Source: Marinactinospora thermotolerans DSM 45154 (GTDB lineage: Bacteria > Actinomycetota > Actinomycetes > Streptosporangiales > Streptosporangiaceae). From it: a DNA stretch of 64,000 nt. This document shows, piece after piece, positions 1 through 8,522 of this stretch. Numbering within the stretch: the first letter of the stretch is position 1; each line of letters opens with the position of its first letter. Under the pieces are notes generated by a model, which made no database searches, was not told the DNA's origin, and worked only from the letters and a program-made list of their open reading frames with translations. The stretch spans positions 163,522 through 227,521 of the forward strand of contig NZ_FUWS01000007.1 in NCBI RefSeq assembly GCF_900167435.1, in the 5' to 3' direction. A program made the translations under genes and the position numbers.

Positions 1-603
1 GGCGGCACCGCGATCGCGGTGGGCGCCGATGTCAGCGACTCCGACCAGGTGTCGGCGGCGGTCGCGCAGATCGCCGAGCGTCTCGGCCCGCCCGCGATCC
101 TCGTCAACAACGCCGGGGTCATCCGCGACAACCTGCTGTTCAAGATGTCCGACGACGACTGGGACACCGTCATGGGCGTGCACCTGCGCGGCTCCTTCCT
201 CATGAGCCGGGCCGCCCAGGCCCACATGACCCGGCAGGGCTGGGGCCGCATCGTCAACCTGTCCAGCAGCTCCGCGCTGGGCAACCGCGGCCAGGCCAAC
301 TACTCCGCCGCGAAGGCCGGCCTCCAGGGCTTCACCAAGACCCTCGCCATCGAGCTCGGCAAGTTCGGTGTCACCGCCAACGCGGTCGCCCCGGGCTTCA
401 TCGCCACCGACATGACGCGGGCGACCGCGCAACGTGTCGGCATGGACTTCGAGGAGTTCACCAAGGCCGCGGCGGCCGGAATCCCGGTCCGCCGGGTGGG
501 GCAGCCCGAGGACATCGCCGCCACCATCGCCTTCCTCACCAGTGAGGAGGCCGGGTTCGTGTCCGGCCAGGTCATCTACGTGGCCGGCGGACCGCTCGAC
601 TGA
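1..603 (+). CDS. SDR-family oxidoreductase (FabG-like), 5' end outside window
   Basis: The reading frame is open from base 1, so the nucleotide-binding start of the protein lies upstream of the window. The visible part is a classical short-chain dehydrogenase: NNAG at bases 106-117, an SSS run before the active site, and the catalytic YxxxK pair (YSAAK) at bases 301-315, then the usual PG...T and C-terminal VSGQ/VAGG strand. The likely reaction is NAD(P)-dependent reduction of a 3-oxoacyl thioester or a related carbonyl. It is followed after 71 bases by two acyl-CoA dehydrogenase genes on the same strand, so a role in an acyl-CoA degradation or modification pathway is more likely than housekeeping FabG. 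The substrate is unknown. Confidence 0.85.
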   Translation, partial: GGTAIAVGADVSDSDQVSAAVAQIAERLGPPAILVNNAGVIRDNLLFKMSDDDWDTVMGVHLRGSFLMSRAAQAHMTRQGWGRIVNLSSSSALGNRGQANYSAAKAGLQGFTKTLAIELGKFGVTANAVAPGFIATDMTRATAQRVGMDFEEFTKAAAAGIPVRRVGQPEDIAATIAFLTSEEAGFVSGQVIYVAGGPLD

Positions 604-674
604 CCCGCGGGCGGCGGGAGCGCCGCGGACCGCCTCGTGTCCCCACTTCCTGTCCACCGCTTCACGGAGGCTCC

Positions 675-1880
675 ATGACAACGGCTCCAACCGGCGGCGT
701 CCCCGACGCCGCCGCCCTGCGGGCACGGGTCGCCGACTTCGTCGCCGCCCACGATCCCGCCACCACCGACCCGATCGAGTTCCTGGCCGCCCGCTTCGAC
801 GCCGGTCTGGCCTGGGTGCACTTCCCCGAAGGGCTCGGCGGGCTCGGCGCGCCCCGCGCCCTCCAGGCGGTCGTCGACGAGGAGTTCGCCCGGCTGGGCG
901 CGGCTCCGAGTGGCCGTGAGGCCCTGGTCATCGGGTTGGGCATGGCGGCGCCCACGATCCTCGCCTTCGGCACCCCGGAGCAGCAGGAGCGCTTCCTCAA
1001 GCCGCTGTACACCGGCGAGGAGATCTGGTGCCAGCTCTTCAGCGAACCGGGGGCCGGCTCCGATCTGGCCGCCCTGGGCACCCGCGCCGTCCGCGACGGC
1101 GACACGTGGGTGGTCAACGGGCAGAAGGTGTGGACCTCGCTCGCCCACCGCGCCCGCTGGGCGATCCTGGTCACCCGGACCGATCCCGACGTGCCCAAGC
1201 ACCGCGGCATGACCTACTTCGTCTGCGACATGACCGCTCCGGGCGTGGAGGTGCGGCCCCTGCGCCAGATCACCGGCGAGGCGGAGTTCAACGAGGTCTA
1301 CCTCACCGACGTGCGCATCCCCGACTCCCATCGGCTGGGCGAGGTCGGTGACGGCTGGCGGGTCGCCCAGACCACGCTGATGAACGAGCGGGTGTCCATC
1401 GGGGGCGGGGCCGAACCCCGCGAGGGCGGACTCATCGGCCTGGTCGCCGGGATCTGGCGGGACCGTCCCGAACTGCGCACTCCGGGCCTGCACGACGCGC
1501 TGCTGCGCCTGTGGGTCGAGGCCGAGGCCGCCCGGCTGACCAAGGAGCGGCTGCGCCAGCAGCTCGCCGTGGGACAGCCCGGCCCCGAGGGGTCGGCGGC
1601 GAAGCTGTCCTTCGCCCGGCTCAACCAGGAGATCTCCGGGCTGGAGCTGGAGCTGCTGGGTGGCGAGGGGCTGACCTACGACGACTGGACGTTCCGCCGT
1701 CCCGACGGGGTCGACCTCGCCAAACGTGTCCCCGGCTTCCACTATCTGCGCTCGAAGGGGAACTCGATCGAGGGCGGCACCTCCGAGATCCTGCGCAACA
1801 TCATCGCCGAACGGGTGCTGGGCCTACCCGGGGAGATCAGGGTGGACAAGGACGTCGCGTGGAAGGACCTGCCGAAGTGA
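675..1880 (+). CDS. acyl-CoA dehydrogenase, subunit with probable catalytic Glu
   Basis: This 401-residue FAD-dependent acyl-CoA dehydrogenase has a helical N-terminal domain, the beta-barrel signature SEPGAGSD at residues 123-130 and a C-terminal helical domain. Near the C-terminus IEGGTSE places a Glu at about residue 366, the position of the catalytic base in many family members. The other C-terminal signature, the QxxGGxG loop that helps bind FAD, is poor here (LLGGEG). The ATG is chosen because GGAGG stands a few bases upstream. The stop overlaps the GTG start of the next dehydrogenase, so the two are translationally coupled. Paired fadE genes of actinobacteria often encode a heterotetramer with shared active-site parts, which fits here. 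Substrate unknown; side-chain or branched acyl-CoA is an inference. Confidence 0.9.
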   Translation: MTTAPTGGVPDAAALRARVADFVAAHDPATTDPIEFLAARFDAGLAWVHFPEGLGGLGAPRALQAVVDEEFARLGAAPSGREALVIGLGMAAPTILAFGTPEQQERFLKPLYTGEEIWCQLFSEPGAGSDLAALGTRAVRDGDTWVVNGQKVWTSLAHRARWAILVTRTDPDVPKHRGMTYFVCDMTAPGVEVRPLRQITGEAEFNEVYLTDVRIPDSHRLGEVGDGWRVAQTTLMNERVSIGGGAEPREGGLIGLVAGIWRDRPELRTPGLHDALLRLWVEAEAARLTKERLRQQLAVGQPGPEGSAAKLSFARLNQEISGLELELLGGEGLTYDDWTFRRPDGVDLAKRVPGFHYLRSKGNSIEGGTSEILRNIIAERVLGLPGEIRVDKDVAWKDLPK

Positions 1881-3001
1881 GCAACGACCCGGACCTGCTC
1901 TACAGCGACGTCGAGGAGGAGCTGCGCGCCAGCGTGCGCTCCCTGCTCGCCGACAGGTGCGGCTGGGACAGGGTCCTGGCCCGCGTGGAGTCCGACGAGG
2001 TCACCGACCTCGCCCTGTGGCGTTCCCTCGCCGACCTGGGCGTGGCCGGCCTGGCGATCCCCGAGGAGGCGGGCGGCGCGGGGGCGACGTTGCGGGAGAG
2101 CGCGGTGGTCGCCGAGGAGCTCGGCCGCGCCGTGGCGCCGCTCCCCTTCCTGGGCAGCGCGGTGCTCGCGACGGGAACCCTGCTGGCCCTGGACGGGCGG
2201 GCCGACTCCCCCCTCGGGGAGGCGCTGGCCTCGCTGGCCTCCGGCGAGCGCACGGCGACCCTGCTGATCCCCCTGGCGACCGCGCCCGACGCGGGGTTCC
2301 CGGAGGGGGTGCGCGTCGAAGAGGGACGGCTGAGCGGCCGCGTGGGCGGCGTCGTCGACGCCTCGACCGCCGACCTGCTCGTCGTGCCGGCGGCCGGCTC
2401 CGAGGGGCCGGCGCTGTACCTCGTCGAGGCGGGCGAGGCGACGGTCACCACGGTGGTCTCCCTCGACCTGACCCGTCCCCTGGCCGACGTGGAGCTGGCC
2501 GGCGCCTCCGGACGTCTGCTGGCGACCGGCGAACAGGCCGAATCGGCCGTGCGCCGAGGACTGGTGACGGGCGCCGCGCTGCTGGCCGCCGAGCAGCTGG
2601 GATGCGCGGAGTGGGCCTTGTCCACCACCGTGGAGTACCTGAAGACCCGGCACCAGTTCGGCCGTCCGCTCGGTTCCTTCCAGGCGCTCAAGCACCGCCT
2701 CGCCGACCTGTGGGTGTCGATCTCGCAGGCCCGGGCCGTGGTCCGCAACGCGGCGAGCGCGGTCGCCTCCGACGACCCGGAGGCCCCGCTGGCCGCCGCG
2801 CTGGCCCAGGCGTTCGTCTCGGGGGTGGCGGTCACGGCCGCCGAGGAGGCGGTACAGCTCCACGGGGGGATCGGCTTCACCTGGGAGCACCCCGCGCACC
2901 TGTACCTGAAGCGGGCCAAGAGCTGTTCGATCGCCCTGGGGACGGCCGACCGGCACCGGCTGACCATCGCCAGGCTGGTGGACCTGCCGGCGGCGCGGTG
3001 A
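1877..3001 (+). CDS. acyl-CoA dehydrogenase, probable partner subunit
   Basis: The GTG start at 1877 overlaps the preceding stop (GTGA), giving 374 residues; longer in-frame versions would run through the upstream gene. It has the family layout: helical N-terminal domain, a degenerate middle domain, and a C-terminal domain with TRHQFGRPLGSFQALKH and QLHGGIGFTWEHP, the FAD-contact elements that are weak in its neighbour. Where the catalytic Glu is expected the sequence reads SIALGTAD, so the base seems absent. The two genes therefore look complementary, one supplying the Glu and the other the FAD-binding loop, as in mycobacterial paired FadE enzymes. A strong hairpin follows the stop. Confidence 0.88.
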   Translation: MSNDPDLLYSDVEEELRASVRSLLADRCGWDRVLARVESDEVTDLALWRSLADLGVAGLAIPEEAGGAGATLRESAVVAEELGRAVAPLPFLGSAVLATGTLLALDGRADSPLGEALASLASGERTATLLIPLATAPDAGFPEGVRVEEGRLSGRVGGVVDASTADLLVVPAAGSEGPALYLVEAGEATVTTVVSLDLTRPLADVELAGASGRLLATGEQAESAVRRGLVTGAALLAAEQLGCAEWALSTTVEYLKTRHQFGRPLGSFQALKHRLADLWVSISQARAVVRNAASAVASDDPEAPLAAALAQAFVSGVAVTAAEEAVQLHGGIGFTWEHPAHLYLKRAKSCSIALGTADRHRLTIARLVDLPAAR

Positions 3002-3007
3002 TCTTCG

Positions 3008-3041
3008 GGCCCGGGGAGGGCGGAGCCGCCCTCCCCGGGCC
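3008..3041. terminator. bidirectional hairpin terminator
   Basis: Perfect 14-bp arms (GGCCCGGGGAGGGC and its complement) with two further G-C pairs inside and a 2-base loop lie between the convergent dehydrogenase and aldolase genes. There is no U-tract, which is usual for actinobacteria. Confidence 0.75.
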
Positions 3042-3065
3042 GATGAGCGGCGCGCTCGGGACGGG

Positions 3066-4079
3066 TCAGGCGAGGGCCGCGACGGCCTTGGCGATGCGTT
3101 CGACCGCCTCCGTGATCGCCGCGTCGTCGATCTCCAGGTGGACGACGAGGCGGACCCGGCCGGAACCGGTGGCCAGGCAGCGCACGCCGTGCTCGGTGAA
3201 CGCCGCGGCGTAGCGGGCGGCCTCGCCGCGCGGCGTCTCGACCAGGACCATGTTCGTGCGCGCGGCGGCGGACAGGCCCGGCAGCCCGGACAGTCCGGTG
3301 GCCAGGCGTTCGGCCCGGGCGTGGTCCTCGACGATCCGCTCCCGGTGGTGCCGTAGCGCGTACAACGCGCCGGCGGCGATGATGCCGGCCTGCCGCATGC
3401 CGCCGCCCAGCATCTTGCGCGCGCGGCGGGCCCGCAGGACCGTCTCGGCGTCACCGGCGAGCGCCGAGCCCACGGGGGCGCCCAGCCCCTTGGAGAAGCA
3501 CACCGAGACCGTGTCGGCGCCCTCGGCCACCTCGGCCGGCGAGGCCCCCAGTTCGACGGCCGCGTTCCACAGCCGTGCCCCGTCCAGGTGCATGCGCATG
3601 CCGTGGCCGTGCGCGAAGTCGGCCACCCTCCGCTGTTCGGCGAGCGGGATCGCCAGCCCCCCGAAGGTGTTCTCCAGGCAGATCAGTCGCGGCCGGGCGC
3701 GGTGGATGTCCTCCGCGCCCACGGCCCACTCCTCCAGCAGCCCGGCGTCCGGATATCCCTGGGGGTCGGAGAAGACCCGCGGCAGCGCGCGGGTCAGGAT
3801 CGACGAGGCGCCCTGTTCGTTGGAGAGGATGTGGCAGCGCTCGTGCGCCCAGACCTCCTCGCCGCTCGCGACCGTCGCGTAGAGTGCCAACTGGTTGGAC
3901 ATGTGCCCTGAGGGAACGTAGAGGGCGGCCTCCTTGCCCAGGAGGGCCGCGGTCTCCTCCTCCAGTTCGCGGACCGTGGGGTCTTCGCCGAAAACGTCGT
4001 CGCCGACCTCGGCTTCGGCCATGGCGCGGCGCATCTGCGCCGTCGGTCGGGTGACGGTGTCCGAACGCAGGTCGATCAT
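3066..4079 (-). CDS. ltaE: low-specificity L-threonine aldolase
   Basis: This is a 337-residue PLP-dependent fold-type I enzyme of the threonine aldolase/beta-eliminating lyase family. Visible marks are the N-terminal [12 protein letters not shown], the [10 protein letters not shown] stretch (residues 164-173) and the Schiff-base lysine at about K197 in [12 protein letters not shown]. It should cleave L-threonine and L-allo-threonine to glycine and acetaldehyde in the cytosol. The length matches the family. A GGAGCGAG ribosome site precedes the ATG. It stands alone, convergent with the dehydrogenase pair and separated from the next minus-strand gene by 51 bases. Confidence 0.92.
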   Translation of the reverse strand: MIDLRSDTVTRPTAQMRRAMAEAEVGDDVFGEDPTVRELEEETAALLGKEAALYVPSGHMSNQLALYATVASGEEVWAHERCHILSNEQGASSILTRALPRVFSDPQGYPDAGLLEEWAVGAEDIHRARPRLICLENTFGGLAIPLAEQRRVADFAHGHGMRMHLDGARLWNAAVELGASPAEVAEGADTVSVCFSKGLGAPVGSALAGDAETVLRARRARKMLGGGMRQAGIIAAGALYALRHHRERIVEDHARAERLATGLSGLPGLSAAARTNMVLVETPRGEAARYAAAFTEHGVRCLATGSGRVRLVVHLEIDDAAITEAVERIAKAVAALA

Positions 4080-4130
4080 CGACTCGCTCCACTCTGCACG
4101 GGGTCGGGCTTTCGCGCGGGCGCCCCCAGC

Positions 4131-5144
4131 CTAGGACGCCCTGGGGGCGAGGCCGGCGTGGTCGGTTCCCCGCTGTCTCGCCGCGTTCTCCTCCAGCGCG
4201 TCGACCACCTCGGTGACGACGTGCTCGACGCAGGCGACCCCCTCCCCGTAGCCGAGATGGCGGTCTGACAGCACGGCGATCAGGTAGGAGCGCCGCTCGC
4301 CGTGGACGTGGCCGGCGCTGCTGATCGCCCAGCGGCCTCCGTCGACGTCGCGTGGTACCCAGCCGTTCTTGAGCTCGACCCTGTCGCCCTCCCCCGCGGC
4401 GGCGGACACCCCCCAGGCCTGTTCCGGGGCGACGGAGCCGAGGAGACGGCGGGCGTAGGAGCGGCTGTGCCGGCTGAGGGGGCCGGAGTCGGTGAACACC
4501 GCGCGCAGGAGGCGGATCTGGTCGGCCGTTGTCGTGGTGGTGGCCCCCCACACCCCCGGCTGTCCTCCTCCGGCGACGGTGGCGCGCAGGCCGAGGCGGG
4601 CGTTGCCCCGGGCGAAGCCCGCGTCGAATCCGATGCGCTGGTAGAGCAGGTCGGTGACGTCGTTGTCGCTGTAGCGGATCATCTGCTCGGCGAGGTCGCG
4701 TTCCTCCGCGGTGAGTTCGCGTTCCTCGTCGTCGGCCTGGAGGAGCAGCAGGACGAGGATGTTCAGCTTGACCAGGCTGCCCGTGGGAAACGTCTGGTCG
4801 CCGCCGTAACCATAGGTCGTCCCGGTGGCGAGGTCGTGGACGGAGATGGCGAGCCGGCCCTCCTGACCGGCGAGGTAGTCCTCGATCCGGGCGGTGATCC
4901 GTTGCCCCTCCTCGGGGCTCAGCCCCGGGACGGGCGACGGGGAGGCCACGAGTGGGGGCGCGGCCGCGGGAGGAGGGGAGGCGGCCGCGTCCCGCCCGGA
5001 CTGCCGTGGGGTGGCCGGGGCGGTGCCGAGCAACGCGGGGACGCTGAGGAGGAGCGCGGCCAGCGCGGCAACGCAGACGGGCCACCGCGGGCCGCCGTCT
5101 CGGGCACGGCGCGGCGGGGGCGAAGACGTCGAGCGTGCGCGCAT
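4131..5144 (-). CDS. secreted class A beta-lactamase-like serine hydrolase
   Basis: This 337-residue protein begins with a basic segment, one hydrophobic stretch (about residues 23-41) and a Pro/Ala-rich linker, as expected for an exported or membrane-anchored enzyme. The hydrolase domain has the penicillin-interacting motifs: SxxK (SLVK, about S123), SDN (about S159) and KNG (about K259). The class A Glu166 loop is not obvious, so it may be a D,D-peptidase-like or lipoprotein-type serine hydrolase rather than a resistance enzyme. The ATG at 5144 is preferred to the in-frame GTG at 5153, because GGAGGGA abuts the GTG but stands about 9 bases before the ATG. No regulator is adjacent. Confidence 0.82.
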   Translation of the reverse strand: MRARSTSSPPPRRARDGGPRWPVCVAALAALLLSVPALLGTAPATPRQSGRDAAASPPPAAAPPLVASPSPVPGLSPEEGQRITARIEDYLAGQEGRLAISVHDLATGTTYGYGGDQTFPTGSLVKLNILVLLLLQADDEERELTAEERDLAEQMIRYSDNDVTDLLYQRIGFDAGFARGNARLGLRATVAGGGQPGVWGATTTTTADQIRLLRAVFTDSGPLSRHSRSYARRLLGSVAPEQAWGVSAAAGEGDRVELKNGWVPRDVDGGRWAISSAGHVHGERRSYLIAVLSDRHLGYGEGVACVEHVVTEVVDALEENAARQRGTDHAGLAPRAS

Positions 5145-5474
5145 GTCGGCCACTCCCTCCGGCCGGGAACCGAACTCGGGGCATGGGCCACCAACGTGGC
5201 CGGCAGACGGACCCTAACAGGGCGGATCACCCAGAAAAGTCACGGAATTCCCTGCATTGCCCCACGAGCCACTCGGCCGACATCGGCCGTTTCCTCCGCC
5301 GTTGCCCGCCCCGTGCCCTTGAGACGTCGATGCTGGTGAGACGGATGGGGACGATCCGCCCCCACCCCGGACGGCCACGACGCGGGCGCGGATCGTGATT
5401 GACATCGCCTGATCCGCACTGTTCCATGAGCGCAACGCCTAGGCAGGAGCCGTCGAGCGAATGTGGGGGTCCGC
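5145..5474. other. intergenic region between divergent genes
   Basis: This divergent region separates the serine hydrolase from the sugar transport operon. A TTGACA at 5399-5404 followed after 17 bases by TTCCAT (5422-5427) is a possible promoter for the transport operon, with a good -35 and a weak -10. No LacI-type or DasR-type palindrome was recognised, and no small gene is convincing. Confidence 0.4.
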
Positions 5475-6734
5475 ATGCGCAGACCTGGTCCCGGCCCGTT
5501 CTCCCGAGCGATCGCCCTCGCGGTGTGTCTGGTCCTTGGTTCCACCGCCTGCTCGGGTAGCCTCCCCGGCGACCAGGACGAAGCGGTGGTCACCTTCGCG
5601 GCCACCCGTGCCAGCGGCGGCGACCTCGGCGCGCTGGTCGAGCGCTACAACCAGGAGAACCCGGACGCGCCGGTACGCTACGTCCCGCTGTCGGCCGAGG
5701 CCGACGAACAGCGGACCGCGATGGTCCAGGACCTCCAGGCCCGCACCGGCCTGTACGACGTCTTGTACCTGGACGCGGTGTGGACGGCGGAGTTCGCGGC
5801 CCGTGGCTGGCTGGAGCCCCTGGAGGAGGAACGGTTCGCCGGGCCGGGGATCCTCGCCGCGGCGACCGAGACCGGCCGCTGGAACGGACGGCTGTACGCC
5901 GCGCCGTTCGCGACCGGCACCGGCCTGCTGTTCTACCGGACCGACCTGCTCGACTCGCCCCCGCGCACCTGGGCGGAGCTCATCGACGCCTGCGCGATCG
6001 CCGAGCGCAACGACATGGACTGCTACGCCGGCCAGTACATGCGCTACGAGGGCATCACCGTCGCCCTGGTCGAGGCGGTGGCCTCCGCCGGGGGCGAGGT
6101 CATCACCCCACAGGGCGAGGTCGTCGTGGACTCCCCCGAGGGCCGCGAGGGACTGGGCTTCCTCGTCGAGGCCATGGCCGACGGTCACATCCCCCAGGCC
6201 GCGCTCACCTACAACGAGGACATGACCCGCCTGGCCTTCCAACGCGGCGACCTGCTGTTCATGCGCAACTGGGCGTTCGCCTACCCCCTGATGAACTCCC
6301 CCGGGGAGGAGTCGGTCGTCCAGGGCCGTTTCGACGCCGCGCCCCTGCCGGGCCCCGACGGGCCGGGCACCGGCACGCTCGGCGGCAACAACCTGGCCCT
6401 GTCGGTCCATAGCGACCACAAGGACGAGGCGTTGCGCTTCATCGAGTTCATGCAGAGCGAGGAGGTCATGCGCGACTGGCTCGCCGACACCAGCACCCCC
6501 ATGGCCCGCGACGCGCTGTTCGAGGACCCCGCCCTCCTCGAGGAGGCCCCCTACCTCGCGGCGGTGCGCGAGGGCATGGACAACGTCAGCCCCCGCCCGG
6601 TGACGGCCCGCTACAACGACGTGACCAACGCGATCCAGAAGTCCGCCTACGCCGCGATGACCGGTGAGATGACGGTGGACGAGGCCGTCACCACCATGCA
6701 GGAAGAACTGGAGAGGGCGGTGCGTGGCACATGA
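5475..6734 (+). CDS. ABC transporter sugar-binding lipoprotein
   Basis: This 419-residue extracellular solute-binding protein is of the family 1 (maltose/trehalose) type. The N-terminus is a lipoprotein signal: basic residues, a hydrophobic core and a lipobox ending in STAC, so it should be anchored outside the membrane. The middle and C-terminus carry family features such as the MRNWAFAYP and GGNNLALS stretches. An upstream in-frame GTG at 5463 is possible, but the ATG gives the normal signal-peptide length and has GGGGGT before it. The stop overlaps the ATG of the first permease. It resembles LpqY/ThuE-like trehalose binders, but the ligand cannot be read from sequence. No importer ATPase gene follows. 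Confidence 0.88.
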   Translation: MRRPGPGPFSRAIALAVCLVLGSTACSGSLPGDQDEAVVTFAATRASGGDLGALVERYNQENPDAPVRYVPLSAEADEQRTAMVQDLQARTGLYDVLYLDAVWTAEFAARGWLEPLEEERFAGPGILAAATETGRWNGRLYAAPFATGTGLLFYRTDLLDSPPRTWAELIDACAIAERNDMDCYAGQYMRYEGITVALVEAVASAGGEVITPQGEVVVDSPEGREGLGFLVEAMADGHIPQAALTYNEDMTRLAFQRGDLLFMRNWAFAYPLMNSPGEESVVQGRFDAAPLPGPDGPGTGTLGGNNLALSVHSDHKDEALRFIEFMQSEEVMRDWLADTSTPMARDALFEDPALLEEAPYLAAVREGMDNVSPRPVTARYNDVTNAIQKSAYAAMTGEMTVDEAVTTMQEELERAVRGT

Positions 6735-7621
6735 TCGGTGACACGGAGCGGCGCGACGAGCGCCGGCTGGCGACCCTGCTGCTGATCCCGACCCTCATCG
6801 CGCTCAGCCTCGTCGTCGTCTACCCGATCCTCTCGGCGATCGCGCGCTCGTTCTTCGACGACCCCATCGGTCGCTCCCCCACGTTCGTCGGGTTCGACAA
6901 CTACGCCCAGGCGCTCTTCGGCTACGACCGCGAGGACTTCTGGGCCGCGGTGGGCAACACCCTGTTCTTCACCGTGGTGAGCGTGGCCATCGAGACGCTG
7001 CTCGGGCTGCTCATGGCCCTGGTGATGCACCGGGCGTTTCGCGGGCGCGGCATCGTGCGCGCCTCCGTGCTGCTGCCCTGGGCCCTGCCGACGGCGGTCA
7101 GCGCGGTCATGTGGGGGTGGATGCTCCAGCCCGACGGTGTCGTGAACGCGGTGCTGGGCACCGAGATCGTGTGGGGTGGCAGCGAGTGGCCGGCGAAGTG
7201 GTCGATCATCTTCGCCGAGGTGTGGAAGACCGCGCCGTTCGTCGCCCTGCTCATCCTGGCCGGTCTGCAGACCATCCCACCGCACCTGTACGAGGCCGCG
7301 GCGCTCGACGGGGCCTCGGCCTGGCGGCGCTTCACCTCGGTGACGCTGCCCCTGGTCAAACCCGCCATCGTGGTGGCGGTGCTGTTCCGGGTGCTGGACG
7401 CGCTGCGGATGTACGACCTCCCCCAGATCCTCACCGGGGGCGCGAACAACACCGAGACGCTGTCGACCCTGGTCGTGCGTACCGCGACCGGTGAGCTGAA
7501 GCAGGGGTACGGCGGCGCGCTGTCCACGCTGACGTTCCTGTTCGTCTTCCTGTGCGCGTTCCTCCTCATCCGGCTCCTGGGGACGAACGTGTTCGCCGGC
7601 GTCAAGGAGGCGGCCAGATGA
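6731..7621 (+). CDS. sugar ABC transporter permease (MalF/SugA type)
   Basis: This is a 296-residue inner-membrane permease with about six hydrophobic segments. The cytoplasmic EAA loop that docks to the ATPase reads EAAALDGASAWRRF, followed by TLPLVKP. It starts four bases inside the preceding gene (ATGA), and its own stop overlaps the start of the next permease, so the three transport genes form one translational unit. It should pair with the downstream permease to form the translocation pore. Confidence 0.92.
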   Translation: MIGDTERRDERRLATLLLIPTLIALSLVVVYPILSAIARSFFDDPIGRSPTFVGFDNYAQALFGYDREDFWAAVGNTLFFTVVSVAIETLLGLLMALVMHRAFRGRGIVRASVLLPWALPTAVSAVMWGWMLQPDGVVNAVLGTEIVWGGSEWPAKWSIIFAEVWKTAPFVALLILAGLQTIPPHLYEAAALDGASAWRRFTSVTLPLVKPAIVVAVLFRVLDALRMYDLPQILTGGANNTETLSTLVVRTATGELKQGYGGALSTLTFLFVFLCAFLLIRLLGTNVFAGVKEAAR

Positions 7622-8481
7622 GGACGGCAACGACGGGACGGCCGCGGCAGCGGCGCCGATGGGGGTGGGAGAACTGGGTGATCGGCGCGGGCATCGCGCT
7701 GCTCCTGCTCTACTGTCTCGCCCCGTTCTACTGGATGGTGGTCTCCAGCCTGAAGGGTCCCGGCGAGATCGCGTCGAACTCGCTGTGGCCGCGCGACCCC
7801 ACCCTCGTCAACTACCGGGGGGTGCTCGGGGGGCGCGACCACTTCGGCTACGCCGTGCGCAACAGCGTCGTCATCGCGGTGACGACGACCCTGCTGGCGA
7901 TGGTCATCGCGGTGTTCTCCGGCTACGCGCTCGCCCGGCTGCGCTTTCGCGGCCGCAATCTCGTGCTCGCGCTCATCCTCGCCTGTTCGATGTTCCCCGG
8001 CGTGGCGATCGTGACCCCCCTGTACCAGTTGTTCGCCGATTGGGGCTGGATCGACGAGTACCAGGCCATGATCGTGCCGAACATCAGCTTCGCCCTGCCC
8101 CTGGCCATCTTCGTGCTGACCACCTTCTTCCGCGAGATGCCCTGGGAGCTGGAGGAGGCCGCGCGGGTGGACGGGTGCGGGCCGTTCGGGGCGTTCGGCA
8201 GGATCATCCTGCCGTTGGCGGCGCCGGGTGTGGTGACGACCGGGCTGCTGGTGTTCTTCGCCGCCTGGAACGAGTACCTGATCTCCAGCGTCGTGTCGAT
8301 CACGCTCGCCTCCAACCCGGTGACGGTCGCGATCGCCAAGTTCGCGGGGGACAGTGAGTTCCAACAGCCCTTCGGCTCGCAGATGGCGGCCGGCGTCATC
8401 GTGACGCTCCCGCTGGTCGTGCTGGTGCTGCTGTTTCAACGACGCATCGTCAAGGGCCTGTCCGCGGGCGGATTCCGCTGA
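7618..8481 (+). CDS. sugar ABC transporter permease (MalG/SugB type)
   Basis: The ATG at 7618 overlaps the previous stop (ATGA) and gives 287 residues with six predicted membrane segments. The EAA loop is EEAARVDGCGPFGAF followed by ILPLAAPG, and YALARLRFRG is typical of the MalG branch. The operon has no ATP-binding subunit. In many actinobacteria such importers use a shared MsiK-like ATPase encoded elsewhere, and that is the likely arrangement here. Confidence 0.92.
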   Translation: MRTATTGRPRQRRRWGWENWVIGAGIALLLLYCLAPFYWMVVSSLKGPGEIASNSLWPRDPTLVNYRGVLGGRDHFGYAVRNSVVIAVTTTLLAMVIAVFSGYALARLRFRGRNLVLALILACSMFPGVAIVTPLYQLFADWGWIDEYQAMIVPNISFALPLAIFVLTTFFREMPWELEEAARVDGCGPFGAFGRIILPLAAPGVVTTGLLVFFAAWNEYLISSVVSITLASNPVTVAIAKFAGDSEFQQPFGSQMAAGVIVTLPLVVLVLLFQRRIVKGLSAGGFR

Positions 8482-8522
8482 TCGCGGAACGCCGGGGAGT
8501 CGGGTCGGAAGGAGAGGAGACC

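Noticed and set aside
4131-5144. Beta-lactamase resistance gene
   Set aside because: The SxxK, SDN and KNG motifs are present, but the class A Glu166 loop is not clear, and there is no regulator or mobile context, so only a serine hydrolase is claimed.
5145-5474. LacI- or DasR-type operator for the sugar operon
   Set aside because: No palindrome of either type was found; only a weak promoter is suggested.
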